A stretch of 64,000 nt of DNA from Subsaxibacter sp. CAU 1640 (GTDB lineage Bacteria > Bacteroidota > Bacteroidia > Flavobacteriales > Flavobacteriaceae), in the NCBI RefSeq assembly GCF_023156585.1, contig NZ_JALNMI010000005.1:427310-491309 (forward strand). Reading direction: 5' to 3'. Numbering within the stretch: the first letter of the stretch is position 1; each line of letters starts with the position of its first letter. A program made the translations under genes and the position numbers. The notes under the pieces were generated by a model. That model searched no databases, was not told where the DNA came from, and saw nothing but the letters and a program-made list of their open reading frames with translations. Positions 6,703 through 16,097 of the stretch are shown in pieces.

Positions 6703-9555
6703 TTATTGTTTTTCAGGCAATTGAATACCTACAATGTAACCATTGGTTAAATATTTTTTGGCAACCTTTTGAAGTCCTTCAACAGTCATGCTATTGACAT
6801 TTTTTTCAAAGTCAAAAACTTTAGTGGCATCCATATCTTGATAATCAGCATTTTTCAACGTGCTCAACCAAAAACGATTTTCCTTTAAATCTTCTTTGTA
6901 ATCTAAAATTTGAGATTCTTTAACTTTAGCAAGGTCTTTTTCCGTTGGACCTTCTTTTACCAATTTATCAACTTCGGCAAGTGCAGCAGCTTTTAACTTT
7001 TCAACATTTTCTGGACCACAAGGAAAACTGATGGTGAAAGTGTACCAACCATACGGCATTTTATTGATGTTTCCACTTGCGCCAGCACCATACACGCCAC
7101 CTTCTTCTTCACGTAATTTTTCTATGAGTTTGATAGATAAAACTTCTCCCAAACTTTTCAATTCGTGGTCTTCCTTTTCGTTGTATTCTGTAGGTCCGTG
7201 GAAAGTGATTCTGACCATACTTTTCTCATCTTTACCTATTTCAACTATTTTTTCATGTTGACCTGTCAATGGTCTGAAATCGTCCACTTTATAAGACTCT
7301 TTAGAATTGGTCGATGGTAAATTGGCCAAATATTTTTCGCTGAATTCCACGAGTTTTTTCTCATCGATATTACCTACAAAATAAAATTTGAAATCGCCTG
7401 CATCAGCAAAACGCTCTTTGTATTTTTCGTATGCCAAATTATAATCTGCTTTATCCATTTCTTCTGGAGTAGGGAAGCCCATATATCTAGGACTGTCACC
7501 ATACATAAACTTGCCCATTTCTACAGAAAAGAATGTTTGAGGATTGGAAAGCAAGTTGCCCATAAACGCTTTTTGCTTTTCGATGTATGATTTATACGCT
7601 TCTTCATCTTTGTTCAAAGCTGTGAAGTACAAGTGTGTCAATTGAAACAATTCCTCCAAGTCTTTTGGCGAGGCGTTACCAGAGATACCTTCACTATAAG
7701 TACTGATACTTGGTCTTACATTTACAATTTTACCAGACAATACTTTATTCAACTCGATTTTACCTATTCCATTCACACCAGCTTCAGCAAGTCCACCATT
7801 GGCATATGCTGTAGCTCTGTAATCATCAACTGAATACAGCGAATTTCCTCCATAACTGAACGCATCAAATAGTATTTCATCATTTTTAAAGTCGGTTACT
7901 TTGTAGGTCACAGTGGCTCCATTGCTTAATGTCAATGTTGTGGTGCCAAGCTTTTCGTCGGTTTTATAGTCTACAATGCTTCCTTTCGCAGGCAAGTCTG
8001 TAATTAGCGATGACGCGACGGCTTTATCTTCATATGGTTGAAGTTCGGTATTCTTAACACTTTCCAAAAGACTTCTTACTTCAGCTTCGGTAACTTTGGC
8101 AAGTCCTTCTTTTTCAGGTCCTGTTAACACGACTACACGATTATCCTCTTTTATGTAATCTTTTATCAATGCATTAACTTCATCCAAGGTAATTCCTGGC
8201 ATGTTTTCTCTTTGAAAATTGTATTCCCACTCTATACCAGGCATTGGTACTTGCTCCAAATAATGACTTACAAATTCGCCGATAATTCTGTTGGATTCCG
8301 TTTTATCTTTGTCTTTATAAGCTTTTTCGTAATTAGCTAGGATGTCTTTTTTGGCACGCTCGAATTCACCTTGATAGAAGCCAAACTTGCGCACGCGCTC
8401 ATTTTCTTCAAATAAGGTTTTCAATGCGTTGAGCTGACCACTTTCACTGGTCATAGCAAAAGATTGATAAGCTTCTTTGCTACGAGCATAGGTGCCACCA
8501 TGATAGCTGAACCCATAAACAAAAGGAGGATTGGCGCTGTTGCGCAATTCGTCCAATCGGTTATTGATCATTTGAGAAAACAAAGACTCAACCATAGATT
8601 GTCTGTAGTCTTTTAAGGTTACTTCGGGTTTTGCATCTTCTTTATCTTTGAATAGCACCTGAACTTGTGCAAAAGATGCTTCTTTGTCAGATTCAATGGC
8701 AACAAAGGTTTCATTGTGATTAGGCATGTCAAAAACAGGTCTTGGTCTTGGATTTTTGACAGCTGGAATCTTCTCAAAATGAGCTTTGATTTTAGCTTCC
8801 AATGTTGCTACATCAATGTCGCCTACAGCCATCACAGCCATTAAATCCGGACGATACCAATCTTTGTAAAAACGTTTAAGACTTTCATATTTGAAACCTT
8901 CGAGTACCTCTTTTTTTCCAATTGGCAAACGGTCAGCATATTTAGAGCCATACAATACTTTCGGTAAGTAATTTTGACGCATACGTTCATCTGCTCCTTT
9001 TCCTAATCTATATTCTTCTAAAACTACGCCACGCTCGTTATCAATATCTTCATCTGTTAACAACGCATTGTGCGCCCAATCTTCGATAATTTGAAAACCT
9101 TTTTCAAGTTTTTCAGGATCGTCACTTGGAATTGGTAAAATATACACTGTTTCATCAAAACTGGTATAGGCATTTAAATGTGCTCCAAACTTGACACCAA
9201 TGCTTTGAAGATAATCGACCAATTCATTTTTCTTGAAATTTTTGGTGCCGTTGAAGTTCATGTGCTCCATAAAATGAGCCAAGCCTTGCTGGTCATCATC
9301 TTCAAGAATGGAACCTGCATTTACTACCAAACGTAACTCTACTTTGTTTTCAGGTTTGCCGTTGTTTTGAATGTAATAAGTGATACCGTTTTTTAATTTT
9401 CCCATTTTAACATCAGGATTAAACGGAATATTTTCAGCGGCAACAGTAGTGGATGCTGTCTTAACGCTCTTGGTTTTCTGGCTAAAACCAATAAAACTAA
9501 CCAACATGAAAGCCACAGATAGGCTCAATGTTGATTTTAAGGGATTTGAAATCAT
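6703..9555 (-). CDS. M16 family zinc metalloprotease (secreted)
   Basis: A 950-residue pitrilysin/insulinase-type protease. The frame is open to 9606, but the ATG at 9555 is preferred because it gives a proper signal peptide (MISNPLKSTLSLSVAFMLVS, ending near FSQ). The inverted zinc motif HFMEH is at 94-98 and the downstream acidic ligand region is NERGVVLEEYRLGKG. The rest holds the further M16 domains, including a C-terminal inactive half with LREEEGGVYGAGASG. Full-length two-halved M16 proteins of this size cleave peptides inside a clamshell chamber. Export suggests periplasmic or surface peptide digestion. A second M16 gene lies 0.9 kb away in divergent orientation; the two differ in sequence. 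Confidence 0.93.
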   Translation of the reverse strand: MISNPLKSTLSLSVAFMLVSFIGFSQKTKSVKTASTTVAAENIPFNPDVKMGKLKNGITYYIQNNGKPENKVELRLVVNAGSILEDDDQQGLAHFMEHMNFNGTKNFKKNELVDYLQSIGVKFGAHLNAYTSFDETVYILPIPSDDPEKLEKGFQIIEDWAHNALLTDEDIDNERGVVLEEYRLGKGADERMRQNYLPKVLYGSKYADRLPIGKKEVLEGFKYESLKRFYKDWYRPDLMAVMAVGDIDVATLEAKIKAHFEKIPAVKNPRPRPVFDMPNHNETFVAIESDKEASFAQVQVLFKDKEDAKPEVTLKDYRQSMVESLFSQMINNRLDELRNSANPPFVYGFSYHGGTYARSKEAYQSFAMTSESGQLNALKTLFEENERVRKFGFYQGEFERAKKDILANYEKAYKDKDKTESNRIIGEFVSHYLEQVPMPGIEWEYNFQRENMPGITLDEVNALIKDYIKEDNRVVVLTGPEKEGLAKVTEAEVRSLLESVKNTELQPYEDKAVASSLITDLPAKGSIVDYKTDEKLGTTTLTLSNGATVTYKVTDFKNDEILFDAFSYGGNSLYSVDDYRATAYANGGLAEAGVNGIGKIELNKVLSGKIVNVRPSISTYSEGISGNASPKDLEELFQLTHLYFTALNKDEEAYKSYIEKQKAFMGNLLSNPQTFFSVEMGKFMYGDSPRYMGFPTPEEMDKADYNLAYEKYKERFADAGDFKFYFVGNIDEKKLVEFSEKYLANLPSTNSKESYKVDDFRPLTGQHEKIVEIGKDEKSMVRITFHGPTEYNEKEDHELKSLGEVLSIKLIEKLREEEGGVYGAGASGNINKMPYGWYTFTISFPCGPENVEKLKAAALAEVDKLVKEGPTEKDLAKVKESQILDYKEDLKENRFWLSTLKNADYQDMDATKVFDFEKNVNSMTVEGLQKVAKKYLTNGYIVGIQLPEKQ

Positions 9556-9698
9556 GTTTTTTTGAGTTTTTAAGTTAGAAATGACTGTTTTGCTAAAAAT
9601 AGACAATTAAATAGTCACAACAAGTTAAAAATGTCATATTTTTCCTTAACAAACTTAAAAAATAACAAGATTATCAGGAGGTTATAAATGTAAGGGTT

Positions 9699-10184
9699 TC
9701 AATCGCAGACAGCTTTTTTCCAAGGTGTTGTGGTGTTGTAAGACAGGTTCGTTGTATCCTTAAATCGAGTACCACCTTCATCTACATCACCAAAACCCTC
9801 GACAATTTGGTCTTTTTCAATTTTAAATGCCACATCTCTAACGCTTTCAACACCTTCAGACATAAATGTATACTGTCCAAAAAGTTTGTCTCCATTTATT
9901 TTGCCAAGTAATGTACCTTCGTTTTTATCTTTTTCGGCATAACTGTAGTAAAGATTCGCCCTAACATTACCATTACTTATGTTCGTGACTTCCATTTTTA
10001 CCTCGGTACCATCAGCCTTGTAAACATAGCAACCTACTTCCAGTTTATTCATTGCATCAGATTCCTTTTCTTTATTGGTTTCTTCGGAATTAGGTTGTGC
10101 CAGGTTTTCATCTTGCTGTTTTTCGTTGTTTTTACATCCTATAAAGATGGTTAGAAGTGAAAACAGAATAATTGAATTTTTCAT
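9699..10184 (-). CDS. Small lipoprotein of unknown function
   Basis: A 161-residue protein with a lipoprotein signal (MKNSIILFSLLTIFIGCKNN, lipidated Cys16) followed by a low-complexity Glu/Asn/Gln linker (residues 17-45). The mature domain is compact and beta-rich, containing GCYVYKADGTEVKMEVTN and ending near a Cys pair (GCYVYK...KAVCD). It reads like a small lipocalin-like or calycin-type outer-membrane lipoprotein, but I do not recognise a family. It lies between the two M16 protease genes, in the same orientation as the first one. Confidence 0.75.
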   Translation of the reverse strand: MKNSIILFSLLTIFIGCKNNEKQQDENLAQPNSEETNKEKESDAMNKLEVGCYVYKADGTEVKMEVTNISNGNVRANLYYSYAEKDKNEGTLLGKINGDKLFGQYTFMSEGVESVRDVAFKIEKDQIVEGFGDVDEGGTRFKDTTNLSYNTTTPWKKAVCD

Positions 10185-10431
10185 AATTTTTGATTTTAGA
10201 TTGAATAAGAATCAGTTAAGTCAAAATTTGATATTATAAAAGTACCGAATTTTAATAGGTAAAAATATCTTAAATAGAGGTAGTCGTAACTCATATGAAA
10301 GCAGTCAGTCAATATTCATTGCATCAAACAGGTGTCTTTTTACTTAAATTTCCGTTAAAAATTGTTTAAAACTCTTTATTCTTCTATTTATGAAAGCTTA
10401 TCTTTATTGGCAATCAATTAAATATGAATTT

Positions 10432-13200
10432 ATGAGAAAAATTAATCAATCAGTAAAACTAGTATTTTCTCTTTTGTTCTTGGTGGCTGTAAATTTCAAT
10501 ACAGATGCGCAAGTAACTCAAGGAGCAAGTGTAGAAGGAATCACTGAATATTCCTTAAAAAATGGACTCAAAATTTTATTGTTTCCAGACAATTCAGCAC
10601 AAACCATAACTGTAAACATTACCTATATGGTAGGTTCTCGTCACGAAGGTTATGGAGAAAAGGGGATGGCTCACTTGCTTGAGCATATGGTGTTCAAAGG
10701 TACGCCTAACCATCCTAATATTCCTGAAGAGTTATCTTCTCACGGAGCAAGACCGAATGGTACCACTTGGTACGACCGAACCAATTATTTCGAAACTTTT
10801 AATGCTACAGATGAAAATCTAGAGTGGGCTTTGGACCTGGAGGCGGACCGTATGGTCAACTCTTACATTGCCAAAAAAGATTTGGAGTCTGAATTTTCGG
10901 TTGTACGCAACGAGTTTGAAAGTGGTGAAAACTCTCCGACAGGTGTGTTGATGGAAAAAGTGATTAGCTCTGCCTATTTATGGCACAATTACGGAAATTC
11001 AACCATTGGTAATCGTTCGGATATCGAGCGTGTTCCAATCGAAAATCTTCAAGCGTTTTATAAAAAATATTACAGACCAGACAATGCTATCTTGATGGTG
11101 ACAGGTAAGTTTGACAAAGACAAAACCCTAGAGCTCATTGAAAAGAAGTTCTCTGGCATCAAAAATCCTGATACTCCATTAAGAGATATTCCTACCATTG
11201 AGCCTGCCCAAGATGGTGAAAAGAGGGTATCGTTGAGCAGAGTAGGCGATTTGCAAATTGTATCAGCATTATACCATACTCCAGCAGGTTCGCACGAAGA
11301 CGCAGCGGCTCTTGCTATTGCCGAAGAAATTTTGACCAATGAACCCTCTGGAAGATTGTACAAAGCATTAGTGGATGGTAAAAAATCTTCTGGTATCTGG
11401 TCCTTTACCCCATTTACTAAAGAACCTTCTTTTTTCTACATCAATGTAGATGTTCCATCTGATAAGTCATTGGCAGAAGCTGAAAAGACCTTATTGGGAA
11501 CGTTGGATGGTTTGGCCAAAAATCCTGTAACTGCTGAAGAAGTGAATCGTGCAAAAGCGAATATTGGCAAACAGATAGATCAAATTTTTAGAAATTCCTC
11601 ATATTTGGGAACTTATATGAGCGAATTTATTGGTGCAGGCGATTGGAGATTGGCTTTTATTTTCCGAGACAGAATTGAAAACATGACTGCCGATAAAGTC
11701 AATGCAGCCATTCAACGATATTTAATCAATACCAATAGGACAGTTGGCAATTTCGTACCAAGTAAGAAACCTATTCGTGTGGAGATAGAGCATACTGAAA
11801 ATATTGGTGATTTGGTGGCTAACTATAAGGGTAAAGAGGCGTTGGATGCTGGTGAGGTATTTGACGTATCTTATGAGAACATTCAAAATAGATTACAAAC
11901 GGGAACCTTGAGCAAAAGTAATATTGAATATGGTTTCATCAATAAAGATAATCGTGGAAAAACAGTTAGAGTGAACTTCACAATGAGAACTGGTAATGTT
12001 GACCAATTGATGAATAAAGGTCGCTTGGCAAACTACACGGCTAGAATGTTGAACAAGGGTACAAAAACAAACTCAAGACAAGATATAGAAGACAAGTTAA
12101 GCGCCTTAAAATCATCTGTATATTTTAGCGGAAACAATGGTCGTGTCTACGCCTATGTTACTAGTACTGAAGACGACTTAATGGCAACGTTAGCATTAAT
12201 GACAGATATGCTAAAAAATCCAACATTTGATGCCACTGAACTTGAAAAATTGAAAACACAAGATTTGGCAAGCTTGGAAGAAAGCAAAAATGAGCCACAG
12301 TCTGTGGTGTCTCGTCAAATAGGATTGTTGAACAATAATTTCCCTAAAGGTCATCCAAATTATACAATGACTTATGATGAAGAAGTGGCAGCCATCAAAG
12401 CCGTTACTGTTGATGCTGTTAAGGCATATTACAAAGATTTTTATGGTATTTCCGATAACGCATCTGTTGTTGCTATTGGTAACTTGGATGAGCAAAAATT
12501 GAAAGATTATTTCGAAAAGGAATATGGTAGTTTTAAAAATAATAAGCCATATACAGAAATTGCTAATCCATATAAAGCTAATAAACCAGCTAATGAACAA
12601 ATCTTGACACCAGACAAAAAGAATGCGTTTACACTTGGAATTTTGTCATTTGAAGCTAGTCAATACGATGACGATTACGCAGCGCTTCAGGTGGCTGGTG
12701 AAATTTTTGGTGGTGGTTTCTTGAACTCGCGTATCGCCACTCGTCTACGTCAGCAAGATGGTGTCAGCTATGGTGCTGGTGGTAACGTAGGTGTGGATGG
12801 TGATCCGAAGGACAAGAATTCTTCAATGTATGTATATGCAATTTATAATCCGGAAAATGCTGCTAAAGTTCAGCAAGGATTTAGAGAGGAAATCGCTCGT
12901 TTCATAAAAGACGGTATTACACAGGAGGAGTTGACCAACGTGGTAAATGGTTGGGTACAAGAACAAAATGTCTCTCGTGCTAAAGACAATGAGTTGGCAA
13001 CTACTGTGGGAAACAATATGTACTATGACAGAGATATGAACTTCCAAAAAGACATCGAGGCAAAAGTTAAAGCTTTGACTGTGGATGATGTAAACAAAGT
13101 CATCAAGCAGTATTTCAAGGAATTTGATAAATGGTCTGTGGTGAATGGTGGAGATTTCGAAAACCCAGAAATTAAAAACAAGAGCGAAAAAGTAGATTGA
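10432..13200 (+). CDS. M16 family zinc metalloprotease (secreted), second copy
   Basis: A 922-residue pitrilysin-like protease. The ATG at 10432 is preferred over the in-frame ATG at 10390 because it gives a clean signal peptide (MRKINQSVKLVFSLLFLVAV, cleavage near TDAQ). The active-site motif HLLEH is at 81-85, with the distal ligand region VVRNEFESGENSP. The C-terminal half carries RLRQQDGVSYGAGGNVG, the R/Y motif that helps bind substrate in M16 enzymes. It is divergent from the other M16 gene and only moderately similar to it, so the pair is not a recent duplication. Its likely role is digestion of peptides in the periplasm or at the surface. Confidence 0.93.
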   Translation: MRKINQSVKLVFSLLFLVAVNFNTDAQVTQGASVEGITEYSLKNGLKILLFPDNSAQTITVNITYMVGSRHEGYGEKGMAHLLEHMVFKGTPNHPNIPEELSSHGARPNGTTWYDRTNYFETFNATDENLEWALDLEADRMVNSYIAKKDLESEFSVVRNEFESGENSPTGVLMEKVISSAYLWHNYGNSTIGNRSDIERVPIENLQAFYKKYYRPDNAILMVTGKFDKDKTLELIEKKFSGIKNPDTPLRDIPTIEPAQDGEKRVSLSRVGDLQIVSALYHTPAGSHEDAAALAIAEEILTNEPSGRLYKALVDGKKSSGIWSFTPFTKEPSFFYINVDVPSDKSLAEAEKTLLGTLDGLAKNPVTAEEVNRAKANIGKQIDQIFRNSSYLGTYMSEFIGAGDWRLAFIFRDRIENMTADKVNAAIQRYLINTNRTVGNFVPSKKPIRVEIEHTENIGDLVANYKGKEALDAGEVFDVSYENIQNRLQTGTLSKSNIEYGFINKDNRGKTVRVNFTMRTGNVDQLMNKGRLANYTARMLNKGTKTNSRQDIEDKLSALKSSVYFSGNNGRVYAYVTSTEDDLMATLALMTDMLKNPTFDATELEKLKTQDLASLEESKNEPQSVVSRQIGLLNNNFPKGHPNYTMTYDEEVAAIKAVTVDAVKAYYKDFYGISDNASVVAIGNLDEQKLKDYFEKEYGSFKNNKPYTEIANPYKANKPANEQILTPDKKNAFTLGILSFEASQYDDDYAALQVAGEIFGGGFLNSRIATRLRQQDGVSYGAGGNVGVDGDPKDKNSSMYVYAIYNPENAAKVQQGFREEIARFIKDGITQEELTNVVNGWVQEQNVSRAKDNELATTVGNNMYYDRDMNFQKDIEAKVKALTVDDVNKVIKQYFKEFDKWSVVNGGDFENPEIKNKSEKVD

Positions 13201-13222
13201 TAAAGTCTCGAGATAGATTGAA

Positions 13223-13255
13223 AAACTCATCAGTTTTGTGCTGATGGGTTTTTTT
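13223..13255. terminator. Intrinsic terminator between convergent genes
   Basis: An inverted repeat AAACTCATCAG / CTGATGGGTTT (one G-T wobble, 7-base loop) is followed by T7 on the plus strand and preceded by a short A run. It ends the plus-strand M16 gene and may also serve the converging cyclophilin gene. Confidence 0.8.
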
Positions 13256-13274
13256 ATAATTTGAAATGAGAAGG

Positions 13275-14117
13275 CTATTCTCTGTCAAGTAATCTAACCG
13301 AAAGAATCCTGACGTTTTGGATAGGCCTGTCATTGGCATCGGTCTTGACGGCAGCTATCGAGTCTACCACTTTAATACCTTTGATTACTTGTCCAAATAC
13401 AGTATAGTTTTGGTCTAATGTAGGTGTGCCACCTTGAGTTTTGTAAACCATTCGTTGTGTTTCTGGTATCTTGTAAGTTTGAACACTCTTGTATGTTTTT
13501 ACGATCGAATCCAATCGATCATTATAACGTTCATAAACAACTTCATTCTCGTCTTTAATAGCTTTCTGCAGAGAATCCCAAAGCGATTTATAGCGTTCGT
13601 CGTTAATAACATAATATCTTGCCAAGCGTTCATTGATAGTTTGTTCTGCCTTGTCCAAGAGGCTGTCGTTATAAACCTTGCCTTGTACAACATAGAACTG
13701 AATGGCACTTGAGCCTCTATCTCTGTTGTCTTCTCTAGCAGTGGCCAAAGCACCCTTTTGATGAAACAAATTAGGATGGAATTCTGCCTTTACCGTATAG
13801 CCTAAATCACCATTTCCCAATAATGAATCGGAAGGTGCATTTTTACTTTCTGGGTCGCCACCTTGAATCATAAATCCTTCGATTACTCTATGGAACAACA
13901 AACTGTCATATGCTTTTTCGTTGACCAATTTGATAAAATTATCTCTGTGCAAAGGCGTTTCATCATAAAGCTCGAACACCATAGTGCCATAATTGGTCAC
14001 CATTTCCACGGCTGTGCGTGGTTTGTATTCATCTTCTGGTGCTTTAGGCTCATCTTTGCAACTTACAAAAGAAAGCAACAGGATTACAAAAAGATAAAAG
14101 TGCGATTTATTTCTCAT
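13275..14117 (-). CDS. Cyclophilin-type peptidyl-prolyl isomerase lipoprotein
   Basis: A 280-residue protein with a lipoprotein signal (MRNKSHFYLFVILLLSFVSC, lipidated Cys20). The cyclophilin fold follows: TNYGTMVFELYDETPLHRDN, then LLFHRVIEGFMIQGGDPESK with the catalytic Arg and the GGDP turn, and later GSSAIQFYVVQG and YTVFGQVIKG. A charged helical insertion of about 65 residues (roughly 150-215) breaks the domain between the FYVVQG and FGQVIKG strands, as seen in several Bacteroidota cyclophilins. It should catalyse proline cis-trans isomerisation during folding of envelope proteins. Confidence 0.92.
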   Translation of the reverse strand: MRNKSHFYLFVILLLSFVSCKDEPKAPEDEYKPRTAVEMVTNYGTMVFELYDETPLHRDNFIKLVNEKAYDSLLFHRVIEGFMIQGGDPESKNAPSDSLLGNGDLGYTVKAEFHPNLFHQKGALATAREDNRDRGSSAIQFYVVQGKVYNDSLLDKAEQTINERLARYYVINDERYKSLWDSLQKAIKDENEVVYERYNDRLDSIVKTYKSVQTYKIPETQRMVYKTQGGTPTLDQNYTVFGQVIKGIKVVDSIAAVKTDANDRPIQNVRILSVRLLDRE

Positions 14118-14186
14118 CTGAATAAATATAAAAGTGTTATGGTTTTGAATTTCAAATCAATAGCGTCTAAAATACTAGATAATTAA

Positions 14187-15005
14187 TTATGGTTTAAAAT
14201 TCTTGTCTTCATCTTTTGAAGCTCTTTCGTTGTCATTTCCACTTATCGAGGTTAATAATAGCTTCAACATTTCTGAAGGTTTAAAATCCAACTCCTTTAA
14301 GTTCGATAGCAATCGCTCCAAGGCAAGAAACGTAATGAATGATTGCAAAACGGCTCGGTCCATCAAAGGGCTAGAGTAGAGGGTATGCTCTTCAAATGTA
14401 AATAGATTGAAAATTAATAAATAAATAAAATATGAAAAATAGATGACGAATTTTATGGTGTGTTCTGACAAGAAATAATCGGTCAAATGATGAAACTCAA
14501 AACGATTGGAAATATGATTGCTATATAGCTGCATCGGTGAAAAACGGTACGTTAATTCTTTCATTTGCTTGTTCATCAAGGTTGCTGTAATAACACTAAA
14601 TGTGACAATGAGATAAATGTGTGTGGTTATTTTTAAATCCAATAGCCCTGTAAATCGGTCCAATCGGTATAACAAAATTGGCACTATGGAAGAAAAGAAT
14701 AAGTACACAAACAGATGAATCTGAAGCACAAAATAGGGCATGGCTACCGAAAGAAAGCCTAGAAACAATGTAAATGGCAACACAGCAATACGATGTATTT
14801 TGGTGGCCAAATCACTCTTGTAGCGACGTCCCAAAACATAAAGAGTAATACAGAGAAATAGATAAAAGGCAAGATACCAAACGCCAAAACGCATTTCCAA
14901 CAATGAATCTACACAATACACAATACCCACTGCAAGCCCCAAAATAAGGATGCCAGAGGTCACAATCAATATCAACGAAAACAGTTCTTTGTTGATGTTT
15001 TTCAT
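14187..15005 (-). CDS. Multi-pass membrane protein of unknown function
   Basis: A 272-residue protein with about seven hydrophobic segments (for example LFSLILIVTSGILILGLAVG and FGVWYLAFYLFLCITLYVLG), and a soluble C-terminal tail rich in charged residues (DNERASKDEDKNFKP). A conserved-looking loop reads SPMQLYSNHISNRFEFHHLT. I recognise no transporter or enzyme motif. It is in the same orientation as the cyclophilin gene with a 69-base gap and could be co-transcribed with it. Confidence 0.75.
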   Translation of the reverse strand: MKNINKELFSLILIVTSGILILGLAVGIVYCVDSLLEMRFGVWYLAFYLFLCITLYVLGRRYKSDLATKIHRIAVLPFTLFLGFLSVAMPYFVLQIHLFVYLFFSSIVPILLYRLDRFTGLLDLKITTHIYLIVTFSVITATLMNKQMKELTYRFSPMQLYSNHISNRFEFHHLTDYFLSEHTIKFVIYFSYFIYLLIFNLFTFEEHTLYSSPLMDRAVLQSFITFLALERLLSNLKELDFKPSEMLKLLLTSISGNDNERASKDEDKNFKP

Positions 15006-15101
15006 GCTGCAATATGATGTTAGAAAATGGAGAAAGCAAAGATATAACCTTTGTGTATAGGTCTAACACAAGTTGAGAAAATAAACATTAATGGCACTAA
15101 T

Positions 15102-15199
15102 AAAAAAGCAACAACCCAAAGAGAAGCTCTATGGGTTGTCTATACGACGCATGGTTAGCATAATGTTACGGATTGTGTTAAATCCACACGTCTTTCTGT
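15102..15199 (-). ncRNA. Candidate small RNA with intrinsic terminator
   Basis: The minus strand carries a TATTTTTG -7 element (15212-15205), so transcription should begin near 15199. About 100 bases later comes a strong terminator: an 8-bp stem ACAACCCA/TGGGTTGT, one A-A mismatch, a 4-bp inner stem AGAG/CTCT and a 3-base loop (15111-15139), then T6 (15107-15102). An internal hairpin GGATT/AATCC lies between. No gene ends at this terminator except, at 320 bases distance, the DUF1801 gene, so a long 3' UTR of that gene is the alternative. It does not contain the SRP RNA core and I do not recognise the family. Confidence 0.5.
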
Positions 15200-15204
15200 T
15201 AATG

Positions 15205-15212
15205 CAAAAATA
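15205..15212 (-). promoter_or_regulatory. -7 element of the small-RNA candidate
   Basis: Read on the minus strand this is TATTTTTG followed by CA, the same core as the element in front of rpsF in this window. No clear -33 TTG at the usual distance. Confidence 0.4.
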
Positions 15213-15457
15213 CATTGGAGCAACAAGAATAGGTTCCTTTAACTACACCATTTATTGCATTTTAATGTCACAAGCAAATACAATAACACTATATAGAAAG
15301 TTAGGGTAAAGGTAAATAAGGGAAGCCTAAAATAAAACATAGGCATAAGCTATCCTAAACATTAAGTAAATTTTTACAAAAAAAATGTTTTTAGGTTACA
15401 TTTGTTCGATAAAGTGAATATTGAAGGTTAATGATTTTTTTAATGTATATAGTACAT

Positions 15458-15853
15458 TTATTTTAACCGGATCAATTTGCCTTTACGTTTTACGATATTC
15501 TTATAGTCCCATTGAATGTCTTTCGACTTTTGAAGCCAACGTTGAAGGTCTTCAGTATAAATTTCTGCAACCGATGTGTAAAATATGGAAGCATCCTTAA
15601 ACTTTTCTCCACGTTTATGAAGTGTAGGTTCCTCAAAATCTGCACCACTCCAAAACATTAATCGCAAGCCTGCTTTTTGCTTACTATAGCCTACTATGGG
15701 ATTGCCATCCAAAAACCAAACAGGATGTCCATGCCATATTTTATGCTCCGCTTCGGGTAGTCCTTTGCAAATTTCAAGGTATAGAAGTTCGCAAATAGTC
15801 TTGTCATCTTTGGAGACAAGTGACTGATGATAGTTTTCAATGTTCTCGTCCAT
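15458..15853 (-). CDS. DUF1801 domain protein
   Basis: A 131-residue cytoplasmic protein with the pattern of the DUF1801/YdhG-like family: an N-terminal helical part with CELLYLEICKGLPEAEHKIW, the central GHPVWFLDGNPIVGYSKQKA segment, and the LRLMFWSGADF strand, followed by a basic C-terminus (NIVKRKGKLIRLK). The family is widespread and its biochemical role is not established; the fold resembles frataxin-like small domains. It is monocistronic, flanked by a long spacer on one side and a terminator hairpin on the other. Confidence 0.8.
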   Translation of the reverse strand: MDENIENYHQSLVSKDDKTICELLYLEICKGLPEAEHKIWHGHPVWFLDGNPIVGYSKQKAGLRLMFWSGADFEEPTLHKRGEKFKDASIFYTSVAEIYTEDLQRWLQKSKDIQWDYKNIVKRKGKLIRLK

Positions 15854-15990
15854 GGTTTAAATTTGCGTTTGGTAGAAAGTTATAAATTTAATATAGATTT
15901 TGTTGAAAAAATAAAACCATTCAAAATTGTTTTACGTATAAATGGTTGGGATTTGCAAGTTATGCAAATGACACTGCTATATAATCAATA

Positions 15991-16024
15991 AAAAAGGCTA
16001 TCAATTAGGGTGATAGCCTTTTGC
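15991..16024. terminator. Intrinsic terminator
   Basis: A perfect 12-bp inverted repeat AAAAGGCTATCA/TGATAGCCTTTT with a 7-base loop, having A and T tracts on both sides. It lies beyond the scpA stop (16098) on the minus strand and separates that operon from the DUF1801 gene. Confidence 0.8.
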
Positions 16025-16097
16025 TTTACGTATGAAGACATCTTGGGTCTTATATAATTCAATCTTTTTAAATCGAAGATGTTAATTGATTTCAATT

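Larger units (their letters stand above)
15006..15457. other. 452-base interval without a convincing protein gene
   Basis: No reading frame here looks coding. The interval holds a minus-strand promoter-hairpin-terminator unit (the small-RNA candidate at 15102-15199). A short inverted repeat GCCTA/TAGGC lies at 15325-15343, and a plus-strand TACATTTG -7-like element lies at 15397-15404 with nothing obvious behind it. The rest is AT-rich spacer. Confidence 0.6.

Noticed and set aside
15091..15309. A 72-codon plus-strand frame
   Set aside because: It overlaps the terminator hairpin and promoter of the minus-strand RNA candidate, has no recognisable domain, and its composition is like chance translation of structured DNA.
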